In this document: one piece after another, positions 8,701 to 16,087 of the stretch | How the letters are laid out: each line of letters begins with the position of its first letter | Numbering within the stretch: the first letter of the stretch is position 1 | DNA from: Bacteroidia bacterium | GTDB taxonomy: Bacteria > Bacteroidota > Bacteroidia > Flavobacteriales_D > JAUILH01 | NCBI GenBank assembly: GCA_030433115.1 | Contig: JAUILH010000032.1 | Coordinates: 1 to 33,992 of the forward strand | DNA: 33,992 nucleotides | Direction of reading: 5' to 3' | Program-made: the position numbers and the translations under genes | Notes under the pieces: model-generated | The model's database searches: none | Seen by the model: the letters and a program-made list of their open reading frames with translations, nothing else | Told to the model about the DNA's origin: nothing

Positions 8701-9322
8701 AGAATTTACCTATCGTTCTTGCATAAAAATCTGTGGTGACTTCTAATAATTCGACATCATCCACATAAAAGCCTTCAAACTGGTTATTGTTTGCATCCAC
8801 AGTATTGAACATGAATCGAATGTATAAATCTGTTCCTCCATAAGAGTTTCCAGAAAACTGAGTCAAATTGAGTTGAACGTTCTCCCAATTTCCCGATCCC
8901 TGGACCAATTGTCCCATTCCGGCATTATCTGCAACCGTATAATACTTAACGCCATCTTTAGACAATTGGACAAAAGCAATGTCGAATGATTGAGCTGCCT
9001 GTGCTTCCAAAAAGTAGTTAAAGCTAAGGAAGAGTTCATTGCCGGAACTGACATCAATGGGACCACTGGTTAACGTTGCCATTTCATGATCTCCGGAATC
9101 ATAGTTAAAGTTTACCAGATCTCCAAAATAGGCTGAATTTATGGCTGAATGTCCCGGATCAGATCCACGATTGGTTGTAGTTTGCCAGGTAATTCCGTTA
9201 AAATTATTCCCAGCCACAAACTGCCCCAAGGTACCTGATTCAAAGTCCTCAGAGAGCAAAACATTCTGAGATACGGCATTGAAACTGATCGCCCAAAACA
9301 AGAGAAAAGTATACTTCTTCAT
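5756..9322 (-). CDS. Large T9SS-exported protein with jelly-roll, propeller-like and SprB-like repeat regions
   Basis: 1188 residues from the ATG at 9322, which begins the signal peptide MKKYTFLLFWAISFNAVSQ; the frame is open 57 bases further upstream but that would bury the signal. Order: a MAM/jelly-roll-like domain (~20-195, LLSEDFESGTLG ... YVDDVELLEV), a propeller-like region (~200-610) with repeated ILKID..G...W units such as YIYKFNALGNIEWHSRYGN, four SprB-like repeats (~627-912, e.g. CNGDTGSIYLDVFGGIPTYT with ATDVNGCS-type ends), a fibronectin-like region, and a type A T9SS sorting domain (VKLFPNPARH to KFVKR). SprB repeats are known from the mobile gliding adhesin SprB of Flavobacterium; here there are only four, so adhesion is suggested but motility is not implied. 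Its 3' end abuts a broken SDR gene on the other strand. Confidence 0.85.
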   Translation of the reverse strand: MKKYTFLLFWAISFNAVSQNVLLSEDFESGTLGQFVAGNNFNGITWQTTTNRGSDPGHSAINSAYFGDLVNFNYDSGDHEMATLTSGPIDVSSGNELFLSFNYFLEAQAAQSFDIAFVQLSKDGVKYYTVADNAGMGQLVQGSGNWENVQLNLTQFSGNSYGGTDLYIRFMFNTVDANNNQFEGFYVDDVELLEVTTDFYARTIGKFSLSAEQVGSSLAQDGNFLSHMSSDNQTPYILKIDPVSGLPIWTSELQDRYNIHEVVELVNGDIVAVGSFKENHGGGLDTTSAALVFLGPNASSFDQRHLFKPTGIMNTNFLGSFLAIDELTNGNLVAVGNVHIDGVSGQSYRPNIVCMDNSGAVQWSKTIDFSTSHDVSFEDVIATQDGGCLAIGNRMSTGSAPYIYKFNALGNIEWHSRYGNNGRVSKGIENSDGTFLLVGRNGTNASFDPNALIWKIDALGNVLWSNSYSNSILAEHLTDVEATANGTYVFSGYMVDQLKDTCMLFGEIDGLGNLLWNRAMGGNGVEKGHSIMSAGNDYVVSGTTNSFDANGDHKFCVFKIDSVGQHLNCVVSSALTSNVISVSTSTPFITEITSYRQEMSASGTVSNSPLFADDIDLSATFQANAIDCNGGVSDILTTVVGTPAFAYEWSTGSISKDLYNVQAGYYQQLITDGFGCAVESEIYLPEPGPISYDLTINEPLCNGDTGSIYLDVFGGIPTYTFHWSNSQSTQNLLGVNSGFYQLTILDDNSCSATTSVSLNEPSAISVGITSSQNVSCHGLCDGELMAIASGGTGAIDFLWNDQNNQVTTQASALCPGNYLVTATDVNGCSSFASASILEPDPLTVMISTTGSECGLNNGTATATYGGGTGVVSYAWSTGGNASLESNIASGNHSLTISDANSCMLTEHFIISDSIQDVSLCVISVDTSGKNLCVWGKPSSANIAGFNIYREVGGSYAQVDFVPYDSLSQWVDQSPIVDPNTTSYRYKISVLDTCGNEGNLSEFHETMHLTSNQGISGEVNLIWDTYEGFSYNQYYILKDTVGNGNYFVLDSVSNFSFTYTDFNQVTNATYSIEVQAPNQCTSTRANHNTTRSNKTQPINNPGNGNDVLEILSREVKLFPNPARHDLFYDLNEAYNQTRQIQVLDINGRLMVNIEPSEKGRIDVSEYATGMYFLRIVGVSGTMNFKFVKR
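6585..7450 (-). repeat. Four SprB-like repeats within the secreted protein
   Basis: Four units of about 70 residues, each with an N-terminal Cys (IDCNGG, PLCNGD, VSCHGL, SECGLN), a central [YF].W(S/N)(T/N/D) motif, a G.Y/H..(L/T)..D..(G/S)C motif, and an (L/I)xEP-type spacer in the first three units. They are diverged at DNA level, so the array is old and should not recombine readily. Confidence 0.75.
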
Positions 9323-9438
9323 GGTTGAATTTTTGACTAAAGACAACGATCTGTTCAGATTCCATAAAAAATATGACAAGAAAATTATCGGTGCCTAAGC
9401 ACAGATAAATCCGGCACGGTCAACTTGCAAACACTGAG

Positions 9439-9477
9439 CTTGGAGCAGAGGGATTGCTGCGGCCCCTCCACTCCAAG
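9439..9477. repeat. Long inverted repeat (hairpin) between lipoprotein and secreted-protein genes
   Basis: CTTGGAG (9439-9445) pairs with CTCCAAG (9471-9477). Inside, after a CA/CA internal loop, GAGGG (9448-9452) pairs with CCCTC (9464-9468). There is no T-tract on either side, so it is not a classical terminator, although it sits 16 bases beyond the stop of the minus-strand lipoprotein gene. It may stabilise the mRNA end or act as an atypical terminator. Confidence 0.5.
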
Positions 9478-9492
9478 TCAGCTTACTCAAAT

Positions 9493-9984
9493 CTAGTTGC
9501 GTTTATAAGTCAGGTTATTTCCGGCTTCCATATAGGTGCCTTTAAGAACAATTTCGTTGTCATTAATGATTTCCAACTCATATTCTTGAGAGGTACCATT
9601 CTCCCAGGTAAACTTTAATAAATTGTCATTTTCCACTTCAAATTTCCCTACATCCTCACCGGGATAGATATACCCTTGAAACAAGACATCATTGCCAGAA
9701 AATGCCATTTGTGCTTTCCCAATTTGTGGCGCTATTTGATCCAATCTGGACTGCGCAGCACGATCCAAAGCATCTCCTGAAAACCCCATGATCTTACTCT
9801 TATCAATCCTGGCATCAGATAGTATCCAACTTCCTTTCAAGCGATCGCTCCACGCAAGCGGTTTTTCAGCTTCTTGTGTACTTTCGTCTTTTTGAGACGT
9901 CTCTTTTTCGGCCTCATCAGGAGAACCACATGACACCATTCCCATTATCAGGAATGAACTCATCCATAACATGTTCTTTTTCAT
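9493..9984 (-). CDS. Small lipoprotein, lipocalin-like (163 aa)
   Basis: Type II signal peptide with lipobox ending MGMVSC at Cys19, followed by GSPDEAEK and an acidic, Ser/Glu-rich linker. Bacteroidota surface lipoproteins often carry acidic residues just after the Cys, but the outer-surface location is inference. The rest (about 50-163) begins with LKGSWILSDARIDKSK and continues as alternating beta strands (MAFSGNDVLFQGYIY, FEVENDNLLKFTWENG, EYELEIINDNEIVLKGTY), as in small lipocalin-like domains that open with a G.W motif. I cannot assign a ligand or partner. It is divergent from the TPR-CHAT gene across a 60-base gap. Confidence 0.7.
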   Translation of the reverse strand: MKKNMLWMSSFLIMGMVSCGSPDEAEKETSQKDESTQEAEKPLAWSDRLKGSWILSDARIDKSKIMGFSGDALDRAAQSRLDQIAPQIGKAQMAFSGNDVLFQGYIYPGEDVGKFEVENDNLLKFTWENGTSQEYELEIINDNEIVLKGTYMEAGNNLTYKRN

Positions 9985-10044
9985 AATTAAATTTTGAATT
10001 AAGACAGTGATTCAAAGAATTTCCATAAAATTGAATTCATTGTT

Positions 10045-12930
10045 TTGAATTACCTGATAAAAATATCGGTCCTGCTGCTTGCCTTGTACATGGTTTCAAA
10101 TACGCATGCGCAATGTGATTTCAACAAAGATCAAGTTCAGCGGCTTTACGATAGAGCGTGGGAACACGTCACTCTGAATCAATTGGATAAAACAGACATA
10201 CTATTTGATTCTATCATTGCGATAACGAAAAACTGCCCATCTGACTCCACGCGCAGATACATCATTTCCCAAAAAGTGCTCATGTATCTGAACCAGATGA
10301 GGTTTGAAGATGCTGCCATTATTGGAGATTCACTTATTCCGGAGATGAAAAAAGCTGGAAGGGACGCCAGTTTACAGGGCACGATTCAACACACTGCATT
10401 GGCCCATCGCAATCAATTTCGTATTCAAAAATCGATTATGATGCTTGAAGCACTTATTGCGGATCGTTTAAATTATCCGGATACCAACCTAAGCACTTTT
10501 ATTTTCCCGCTTTCTTACCTGGGAGCGAGCTATATTTACACCGACACAGATAAGGCTCTTGACATTTTCAGGCGCATGCTTGCAGTTCAGTTTCAAGACT
10601 CATCTCACGTGCATTACTTCAGAGGTTTGGCCTACAATAACCTGTCTCAAGTATACAATAAACAAGGGCAATATGAACTGGAAGAATCCTACCTCATAAA
10701 GGCGATTGAAGAATATAAATTACATAGCCTTCCGCTTGATGAGTTAATTGCAATTAGCTACAGTAATTTGGGCAATTGTTATCTCAACAAAAACCAATTT
10801 GATGCGGGTGAAAGCGCTATTAAAAAAGCCATTCGCATGAATGAAGGGTTGCATGAAAAACAACAATTACTGGATCTGGGAACTTTGGGACTGTCGTACC
10901 TTAAACTTGGACTCATTCAAATAGAACAACAAAAAGACCTTGATACAGTGAGGAAGAGTCTTGAAAAAGCAGTCAGTTACTTTGAGCAACAATATGACCA
11001 TGAATGGTCGGGTATTCATTATGCTTACAGCGTTTTAGGAAATTACCTAAGTCTTAACAATGAAACTGAAGAAGCCGAAAAGTTTTTGCTTAAAGGTGCC
11101 TATTTGAGTGCTTGGTATAGTTTGGAAATTCATGACAACTTAAGCAATCATTATATCAGAAATGAAGATTACAAGCGTGCACTGACTGCAATTGACACCG
11201 CATTATTCTTTGAAAAAAATGGTGCTTTTGGAGGTGAAAATTCGCTCGGAAAAATCAGCAATGCCAATGAACGACTCACCTATCTGCAGAGTAAAAAAGC
11301 AGCCTGCCTTTTTCATTTATACGAAAGCTCAAAAAATAAAAAGTACCTGAAATTGGCTTATGGACTTGCCAGGGAGAGTCTGAAGGAATATGACAAAATC
11401 AAGGCGCGAATCAACAATTATCAGGATTTGATCAGGGTTCAGGAAGACTATGAATCCTTAAGCAACTTATTCATTAAAATGTCAGTTGACATCTACCAAG
11501 AAGACCACTCAGAAAAAGTATTGACTGATTCCTACCAAATTATTGACCACAATAGAATGGGAATTTTACAAAAGCTATTTATTCGTGGAAACGGTGGTCA
11601 AGGCAATTTTTCTGAGCATGATCGTTTGAGGCAGGCAGAAATGCGAATTCAACTAAAAGATTTGCAGAGTCAAATTCAAGAGGCTAAAAGACAGAAGCGC
11701 TTCAGTAAAGCAGATTCCTTGAAAATACAATTTGCCAATTTAGATCAAGTCTACCAAGTACGTTACAGACAGCTTTTCGGTGAAGTTCAAAACATGTCAC
11801 ATACTCCAGATAATTTACATGATATTAAGAAGGGAGCGTATGTTGTCGAGTTTCATGTGGACACCTTGGCTCAAGAACTCATTCGGTTCTTAATTTCTAA
11901 GGATGGAATACAAGTCCATAGAAAAGCGTATAGCGCAGACCTCATCAACAAAACGAAACAATTCAACCGGATGGTTAAATCCCCACACACAGGAAATGCC
12001 ATTGAATACCAAAAAATTGCTCACGAACTTTATCAATATCTACTCGATGATTTATTGCCAAGTGATGCCCAACACATCACCATCAATGCACATTTGTTTT
12101 TGCACTTCTTACCTTTTGATGCTCTGGTATATGAAACCATCAGTCAACCAAGTTTTAAGCACTTAAAATACCTTATCAAAAAATACGATCTTTCCTCAAA
12201 TAGTCGTCCTTTTCACTCTAAAACCCGAAAAACCAATGAGGGATATATCGCCTTTGCACCAGTAGAATTCGAAACCAGGAACTCGTTGCCATTTTCACTA
12301 AATGAGCTTCTGAAGACCGGCGATTTAAGTACTCACAGTTTGGCAACTGAAAGTCGGTTTAAGAATAAAATAAAGCGTCAGAGCAAAATTGTTCATTTGG
12401 CAACTCATGGAATACTGGACGATAAGAATCCCTTAAATTCTCATCTTTTGTTTCATCCTGATGAACAGAATGATGGACAACTTTTTTCTTATGAAATTTT
12501 CGGTTTGGAGATGGATGTGGACTTACTCATTTTAAGTTCTTGTAATTCTGGGAGTGGCTACATTCAAAGTGGAGAGGGCATTCTGAGTTTGGCAAAAGCC
12601 TTTCAATTTGCAGGCTCCAAGAGCTTATTGTTCACACTTTGGGAGGTTGATGATCAGGCGAACTCATTGTTAATCAAACATTTTTTGTCTTTTCTGGAAA
12701 TGGGACTAAGCAAAGATGTTGCGCTTAAGAAAGCTAAAATGGCCTATCTACAAAATGCACATGACATCAAAAGCCACCCATATTATTGGGCAAGCTCGCA
12801 GATTAGTGGTGAGCTAAATCCCATTTATAATTCTCCTAAATCGTCAGAAGAAAAACACACTTGGAAATACTATCTATTTGGTTCAATTCTCTTGATTGTG
12901 ATCCTTGCTTTATTCATAAAATTGAGATAG
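10045..12930 (+). CDS. Secreted, membrane-tethered TPR-CHAT (caspase-like) protein, 961 aa
   Basis: An N-terminal signal peptide (MNYLIKISVLLLALYMVSNTHA, about 1-22) is followed by TPR-type helical repeats over roughly 30-430 (for example YNNLSQVYNKQGQYELEESY and YSNLGNCYLNKNQFDAGES). A charged coiled-coil stretch (~530-575), a C-terminal CHAT domain (~610-925) and one transmembrane helix (~942-957, LFGSILLIVILALFI) with a short basic tail come next. CHAT domains are caspase-fold peptidases; both catalytic positions are present, His788 in HLATHG and Cys833 in LSSCNSG, so activity is likely. The predicted layout puts TPR and CHAT in the periplasm, held in the inner membrane by the C-terminus. 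The start is TTG, chosen because no ATG precedes the signal peptide. Eighteen bases downstream is an ECF sigma gene, then a membrane TPR protein, so a role in sigma control is suggested. Confidence 0.85.
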   Translation: MNYLIKISVLLLALYMVSNTHAQCDFNKDQVQRLYDRAWEHVTLNQLDKTDILFDSIIAITKNCPSDSTRRYIISQKVLMYLNQMRFEDAAIIGDSLIPEMKKAGRDASLQGTIQHTALAHRNQFRIQKSIMMLEALIADRLNYPDTNLSTFIFPLSYLGASYIYTDTDKALDIFRRMLAVQFQDSSHVHYFRGLAYNNLSQVYNKQGQYELEESYLIKAIEEYKLHSLPLDELIAISYSNLGNCYLNKNQFDAGESAIKKAIRMNEGLHEKQQLLDLGTLGLSYLKLGLIQIEQQKDLDTVRKSLEKAVSYFEQQYDHEWSGIHYAYSVLGNYLSLNNETEEAEKFLLKGAYLSAWYSLEIHDNLSNHYIRNEDYKRALTAIDTALFFEKNGAFGGENSLGKISNANERLTYLQSKKAACLFHLYESSKNKKYLKLAYGLARESLKEYDKIKARINNYQDLIRVQEDYESLSNLFIKMSVDIYQEDHSEKVLTDSYQIIDHNRMGILQKLFIRGNGGQGNFSEHDRLRQAEMRIQLKDLQSQIQEAKRQKRFSKADSLKIQFANLDQVYQVRYRQLFGEVQNMSHTPDNLHDIKKGAYVVEFHVDTLAQELIRFLISKDGIQVHRKAYSADLINKTKQFNRMVKSPHTGNAIEYQKIAHELYQYLLDDLLPSDAQHITINAHLFLHFLPFDALVYETISQPSFKHLKYLIKKYDLSSNSRPFHSKTRKTNEGYIAFAPVEFETRNSLPFSLNELLKTGDLSTHSLATESRFKNKIKRQSKIVHLATHGILDDKNPLNSHLLFHPDEQNDGQLFSYEIFGLEMDVDLLILSSCNSGSGYIQSGEGILSLAKAFQFAGSKSLLFTLWEVDDQANSLLIKHFLSFLEMGLSKDVALKKAKMAYLQNAHDIKSHPYYWASSQISGELNPIYNSPKSSEEKHTWKYYLFGSILLIVILALFIKLR

Positions 12931-12935
12931 AGTAC

Positions 12936-12943
12936 TAACTTTG
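12936..12943 (+). promoter_or_regulatory. Possible -7 box just before the ECF sigma gene
   Basis: TAACTTTG matches TAnnTTTG exactly and ends 5 bases before the sigma-factor ATG, in the 18-base gap after the CHAT gene. A TSS at the usual distance would fall at or next to the A of the ATG, giving a leaderless message. No clear -33 TTG lies at the right distance, so this is tentative. Confidence 0.35.
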
Positions 12944-12948
12944 CTCTG

Positions 12949-13521
12949 ATGATTTTTGCGCTTGTCAAGAAATTTTTTGGATCACATTCCGACTCTGAAT
13001 TGCTACGTAAGTACCAAGAGGACAACGACATGCAGGCGCTTGGAGTTCTTTACAAAAGGTACATGCATTTGATTTTTGGTCTTTGCATGAATTACCTTAA
13101 AAATGAGGCCAAATCAGAGGACGCGGTCATGGACATTTTCGAAAAAATTGCCAAAAAACTAAAATCTCAGGAGGTCAATAATTTCAAATCATGGATTTAC
13201 TATGTTAGCCGCAACCATTGTATCAATCAACTTAAACCAGGCTTAGAGGTTTTGATTGAAAACCAGCATGCTGTGGCTGAAATTATGGAAAATACACCCG
13301 AGAATGGTCTCTATAGTAAGGAAAGTGCCAATTTGGGAACTGCCCTCAATGAGCTTAAGCCTGATCAGCAGAAATGTGTGGAGATGTTTTACCTTCTTAA
13401 ATTAAGTTATGAAGACATTCAACAAGAAACCGGCTTAAGCTATAAACAAGTTAAGAGTCACCTTCAAAATGGGAAAAGGAATCTGAAAATCATTTTAACT
13501 AAGATGCAAGAGAATGAGTGA
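12949..13521 (+). CDS. ECF-type RNA polymerase sigma factor (190 aa)
   Basis: Two-domain ECF sigma factor. Region 2 is at about 17-90: LLRKYQEDNDMQALGVLYKR, then the -10-binding helix NEAKSEDAVMDIFEKIAKKL and the WIYYVSRNHCINQLK end. Region 4 is at about 125-185: LNELKPDQQKCVEMFYLLKL, then the helix-turn-helix SYEDIQQETGLSYKQVKSHL. No sigma regions 1 or 3, no membrane segment. The gene lies 18 bases after the TPR-CHAT gene, and its last 8 bases overlap the start of the membrane TPR gene, which points to translational coupling with a putative anti-sigma partner. Target promoters cannot be read from the sequence; the downstream T9SS cargo gene is one candidate. Confidence 0.9.
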   Translation: MIFALVKKFFGSHSDSELLRKYQEDNDMQALGVLYKRYMHLIFGLCMNYLKNEAKSEDAVMDIFEKIAKKLKSQEVNNFKSWIYYVSRNHCINQLKPGLEVLIENQHAVAEIMENTPENGLYSKESANLGTALNELKPDQQKCVEMFYLLKLSYEDIQQETGLSYKQVKSHLQNGKRNLKIILTKMQENE

Positions 13522-14203
13522 TCCAAAGCAACATAGAGACGATTTTTTCAGGAATTTGAATGTCGAATCCAAAGATCAATTTGAAAATGATGCAAAAAAG
13601 GGATGGCAACAAATCGATTCCGATAAGCAAGAAATTCTTTCTCGTTTAGACTCAAAAATTGACGATAGAACTAAAAAATCTGTCAACTGGAAAATATGGG
13701 CAGTTTCTGCTGCGGCCATATTGATACTTGGCTTTTTAGTGTATTCCGAATTTCTATCCAATCCCAAAACAGACACCACGCTGGCCGATGAAAATCTGTT
13801 TGAGACCCACTATGAAAAATTCCCATCCGTTATTCCAATAAGTCGTTCAGGAAGTGCACACCCTCTTGGCAAAGTCATGCAACTCTATGAATCTGACGCT
13901 TATGAAGATTTTCTTTCCAAGACTCCTTCAGAACTTGGATTGACTAGCGCCAATCTCACATTATTTCAATTCTATTCTGCACTGAGCCACATGGAGCTTG
14001 GCAACTTTTCTCAGGCAATTGAGCTGTTTCAATCATGCCTAAAAAACCACGACTTTGCATACAAAAACGAAGGATATTGGTATTTGGGGCTGGCGCATCT
14101 TGGCAATGAAAATAAAAAGCAGGCAGTTTCGGAATTTGCAAAAATTCAAGCTGAACATTATTTGTATGCAGATGCTCAGGGGCTCATCAAAAAACTCCAG
14201 TAG
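13514..14203 (+). CDS. Single-pass membrane protein with periplasmic TPR domain; putative anti-sigma factor (229 aa)
   Basis: Residues 1-59 are charged and predicted cytoplasmic (KQEILSRLDSKIDDRTKKS), residues 60-79 form one transmembrane helix (KIWAVSAAAILILGFLVYSE), and residues 80-229 are predicted periplasmic with a TPR-like C-terminus (FYSALSHMELGNFSQAIELF and YWYLGLAHLGNENKKQAVSE). It begins inside the sigma gene (8-base overlap), the typical arrangement of a sigma/anti-sigma pair. The N-terminal segment does not show a zinc-binding HxxxCxxC motif and is shorter than a classical anti-sigma domain, so the assignment rests on topology and context. If the upstream CHAT protein is an active periplasmic peptidase, this periplasmic part is its most obvious substrate or partner. 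Confidence 0.7.
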   Translation: MSDPKQHRDDFFRNLNVESKDQFENDAKKGWQQIDSDKQEILSRLDSKIDDRTKKSVNWKIWAVSAAAILILGFLVYSEFLSNPKTDTTLADENLFETHYEKFPSVIPISRSGSAHPLGKVMQLYESDAYEDFLSKTPSELGLTSANLTLFQFYSALSHMELGNFSQAIELFQSCLKNHDFAYKNEGYWYLGLAHLGNENKKQAVSEFAKIQAEHYLYADAQGLIKKLQ

Positions 14204-14337
14204 GACTGAGTATCTCATTTAGATATACAAGTCAACAAAAAATGTGTTTTCGATACAGAAATGTAATTAAATCTAACATGCGACTTTTCTAGAAAATAAT
14301 TGCGTTAATTTTACACTGCTACAACAAAACAAACAAC

Positions 14338-16008
14338 ATGAAAAAAACAACTCAACTGCTACTGGTCGCTGCGACCCTATTATTGACTGCATTCTCAAGC
14401 CATGGACAGATTACTAACTACGCCAGTGTGCCCTACTCCACAGGATTTGAGAGTGGTACATTAGATGCCAACTGGTATACCACGGCAAGCGCAGCAGACG
14501 GAAGAATACAAATATGGGATTCAAATACTTTAACATGGAATGGCAACACAGCCACAGCTCATACAGGAACATACTGGCTCGGTATGGATAACAGTCCCGG
14601 TGGAAATTTTGTAACCACAGAATCATGGATGGGATTAGATTTAAGTGGAGTTACTACGCAAAGATTACAATTTTGGTGGTCTGAATGGAACGAAGAAAAT
14701 CATCCGGAGGATGGTATATATATTTCAGATGATGGCGGAACAAGTTTCACCAAAGTTCTTGACCTTAATGGACAATCCTACACAGATCTGCAGTGGTATC
14801 AATTCGATATGAGTTTGGATAGCATCAATACAGTTCACGGATTAAACTTCACATCTACCTACGTGATCAAATTCCAACAGCACGACAATTATTATTTTGC
14901 TGGTGGAAATGATGGCTTCCTGATTGATGACATCAATGTATACACACCTTGTTTCACGACTTCATCCATTAATATATCCCAATGCACGCCATATACGGTG
15001 CCTAGTGGAGATGAAACATATAGCATGACAGGAACTTACATAGACACAATCCCCAATGCTGCCATGTGCGACAGTTTGATTACAATTAACCTAACGATTA
15101 ATTCTACCACCTCAACGCTCAACGAATTGGCGTGCGGGCCATACACTGTTCCGAGTGGAGACGAAATCTATACTGTGAGTGGAACCTATATGGATACCAT
15201 TCCAAATGCCGCAGGCTGTGACAGCTTAATTACCATTAACCTTACTGTGGGTAGTTCAAGCTCTTCATCTATTGCACCTACTTCTTGCGGAGATTACACT
15301 GCACCTGATGGGCAGATTTTCACGACCTCAGGAACTTATAACGTGACGATTCCAAATACAGAAGGTTGTGACAGTTTGATTACCATTGACCTTACTGTCG
15401 GCACAATCGATTCAGTGACAACAACTGAGGTAGCTTGTGACTCGTTCATGTGGACAGATGGAAATACATACACGACCAGTGGAGTGTATACTCAGAATCT
15501 CACCAATTCTTTGGGGTGCGATTCCATCGCGACATTAGATTTAACCATCAATAGCAGTCCTACAATGACGGTGGCTTCAAGCGATGGTGTGAACTTAGTC
15601 TGTAATATAGTTGACAACCACATCTGGATAGATTGTTCCGACAATTCGGTTGTAGCCACTTCAGGTAATACTTACATGGCGACTAGTAATGGAGACTATG
15701 CTGTTGTGGGGACTTTGAATGGTTGTTCTGATACCTCAGCCTGTTTCTCAGTGATCAATGTTGGCATTCATCAGCATGATAATGTAGATTTATCTGTTTA
15801 CCCTAATCCTGCCAATAACACCTTGTTTATCGACTCAGATGTTATAATTACTCAGATATCGATTTACAGTGTAGTGGGTAAATTGGTTGAAAGCAATATT
15901 CCGGTTTCAAAATCCATCGCGCTGGATGGGCTGACCAATGGCAGCTATTTCTTAACACTGACCCTCGAAGATGGTCGAAAGATCAGCCGTCGATTTATAA
16001 AACAATGA
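14338..16008 (+). CDS. T9SS-exported repeat protein with jelly-roll domain (556 aa)
   Basis: Signal peptide at about 1-23 (MKKTTQLLLVAATLLLTAFS...). A MAM/jelly-roll-like domain spans about 30-200 (PYSTGFESGTLDANWYTTAS ... GGNDGFLIDDINVYTP). Four repeats of about 50 residues follow (215-405), each with an early Cys, P.G..Y..SGTY..TIPN and GCDSLITI.LT. Then comes a three-Cys module like that of the two beta-helix paralogs and a type A T9SS sorting domain (LSVYPNPANN to RFIKQ). It starts 134 bases after the sigma/anti-sigma operon and has its own terminator, so it is probably a separate unit; a TAATTTTA box at 14306-14313 is a weak -7 candidate. Role: a cell-surface or secreted protein, perhaps adhesive; no enzymatic motif is seen. 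Confidence 0.85.
   Translation: MKKTTQLLLVAATLLLTAFSSHGQITNYASVPYSTGFESGTLDANWYTTASAADGRIQIWDSNTLTWNGNTATAHTGTYWLGMDNSPGGNFVTTESWMGLDLSGVTTQRLQFWWSEWNEENHPEDGIYISDDGGTSFTKVLDLNGQSYTDLQWYQFDMSLDSINTVHGLNFTSTYVIKFQQHDNYYFAGGNDGFLIDDINVYTPCFTTSSINISQCTPYTVPSGDETYSMTGTYIDTIPNAAMCDSLITINLTINSTTSTLNELACGPYTVPSGDEIYTVSGTYMDTIPNAAGCDSLITINLTVGSSSSSSIAPTSCGDYTAPDGQIFTTSGTYNVTIPNTEGCDSLITIDLTVGTIDSVTTTEVACDSFMWTDGNTYTTSGVYTQNLTNSLGCDSIATLDLTINSSPTMTVASSDGVNLVCNIVDNHIWIDCSDNSVVATSGNTYMATSNGDYAVVGTLNGCSDTSACFSVINVGIHQHDNVDLSVYPNPANNTLFIDSDVIITQISIYSVVGKLVESNIPVSKSIALDGLTNGSYFLTLTLEDGRKISRRFIKQ
14983..15555 (+). repeat. Four ~50-residue tandem repeats in the T9SS cargo protein
   Basis: The leading Cys codons lie at 14983, 15133, 15286 and 15436, a period of 150-153 bases. 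Shared core: C..YT.P.G...T.SGTY..TIPN..GCDSLITI.LT. Units 1 and 2 are closest to each other; unit 4 is the most diverged (CDSFMWTDGNTYTTSGVYTQ). Possibly stabilised by one disulfide per unit, since each has exactly two Cys. Confidence 0.8.
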
Positions 16009-16024
16009 TGATAAATAGTTTAGA

Positions 16025-16051
16025 AGCCTCTCCATTTGCGAGAGGCTTTTT
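16025..16051 (+). terminator. Rho-independent terminator of the T9SS cargo gene
   Basis: Perfect 8-pair stem AGCCTCTC (16025-16032) with GAGAGGCT (16040-16047), 7-base loop, followed by a T-run. It lies 17 bases beyond the stop codon. Confidence 0.88.
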
Positions 16052-16087
16052 ACTTTTAAGACAGTACTTTTATTGTAAGATTGCACT

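Noticed and set aside
10045..14203. Type III-E CRISPR (craspase) locus
   Set aside because: TPR-CHAT and a sigma factor are present, but there is no gRAMP/Cas7-11 gene, no CRISPR array and no Cas1/Cas2 in the window; the CHAT protein also has a signal peptide and membrane anchor, unlike craspase.
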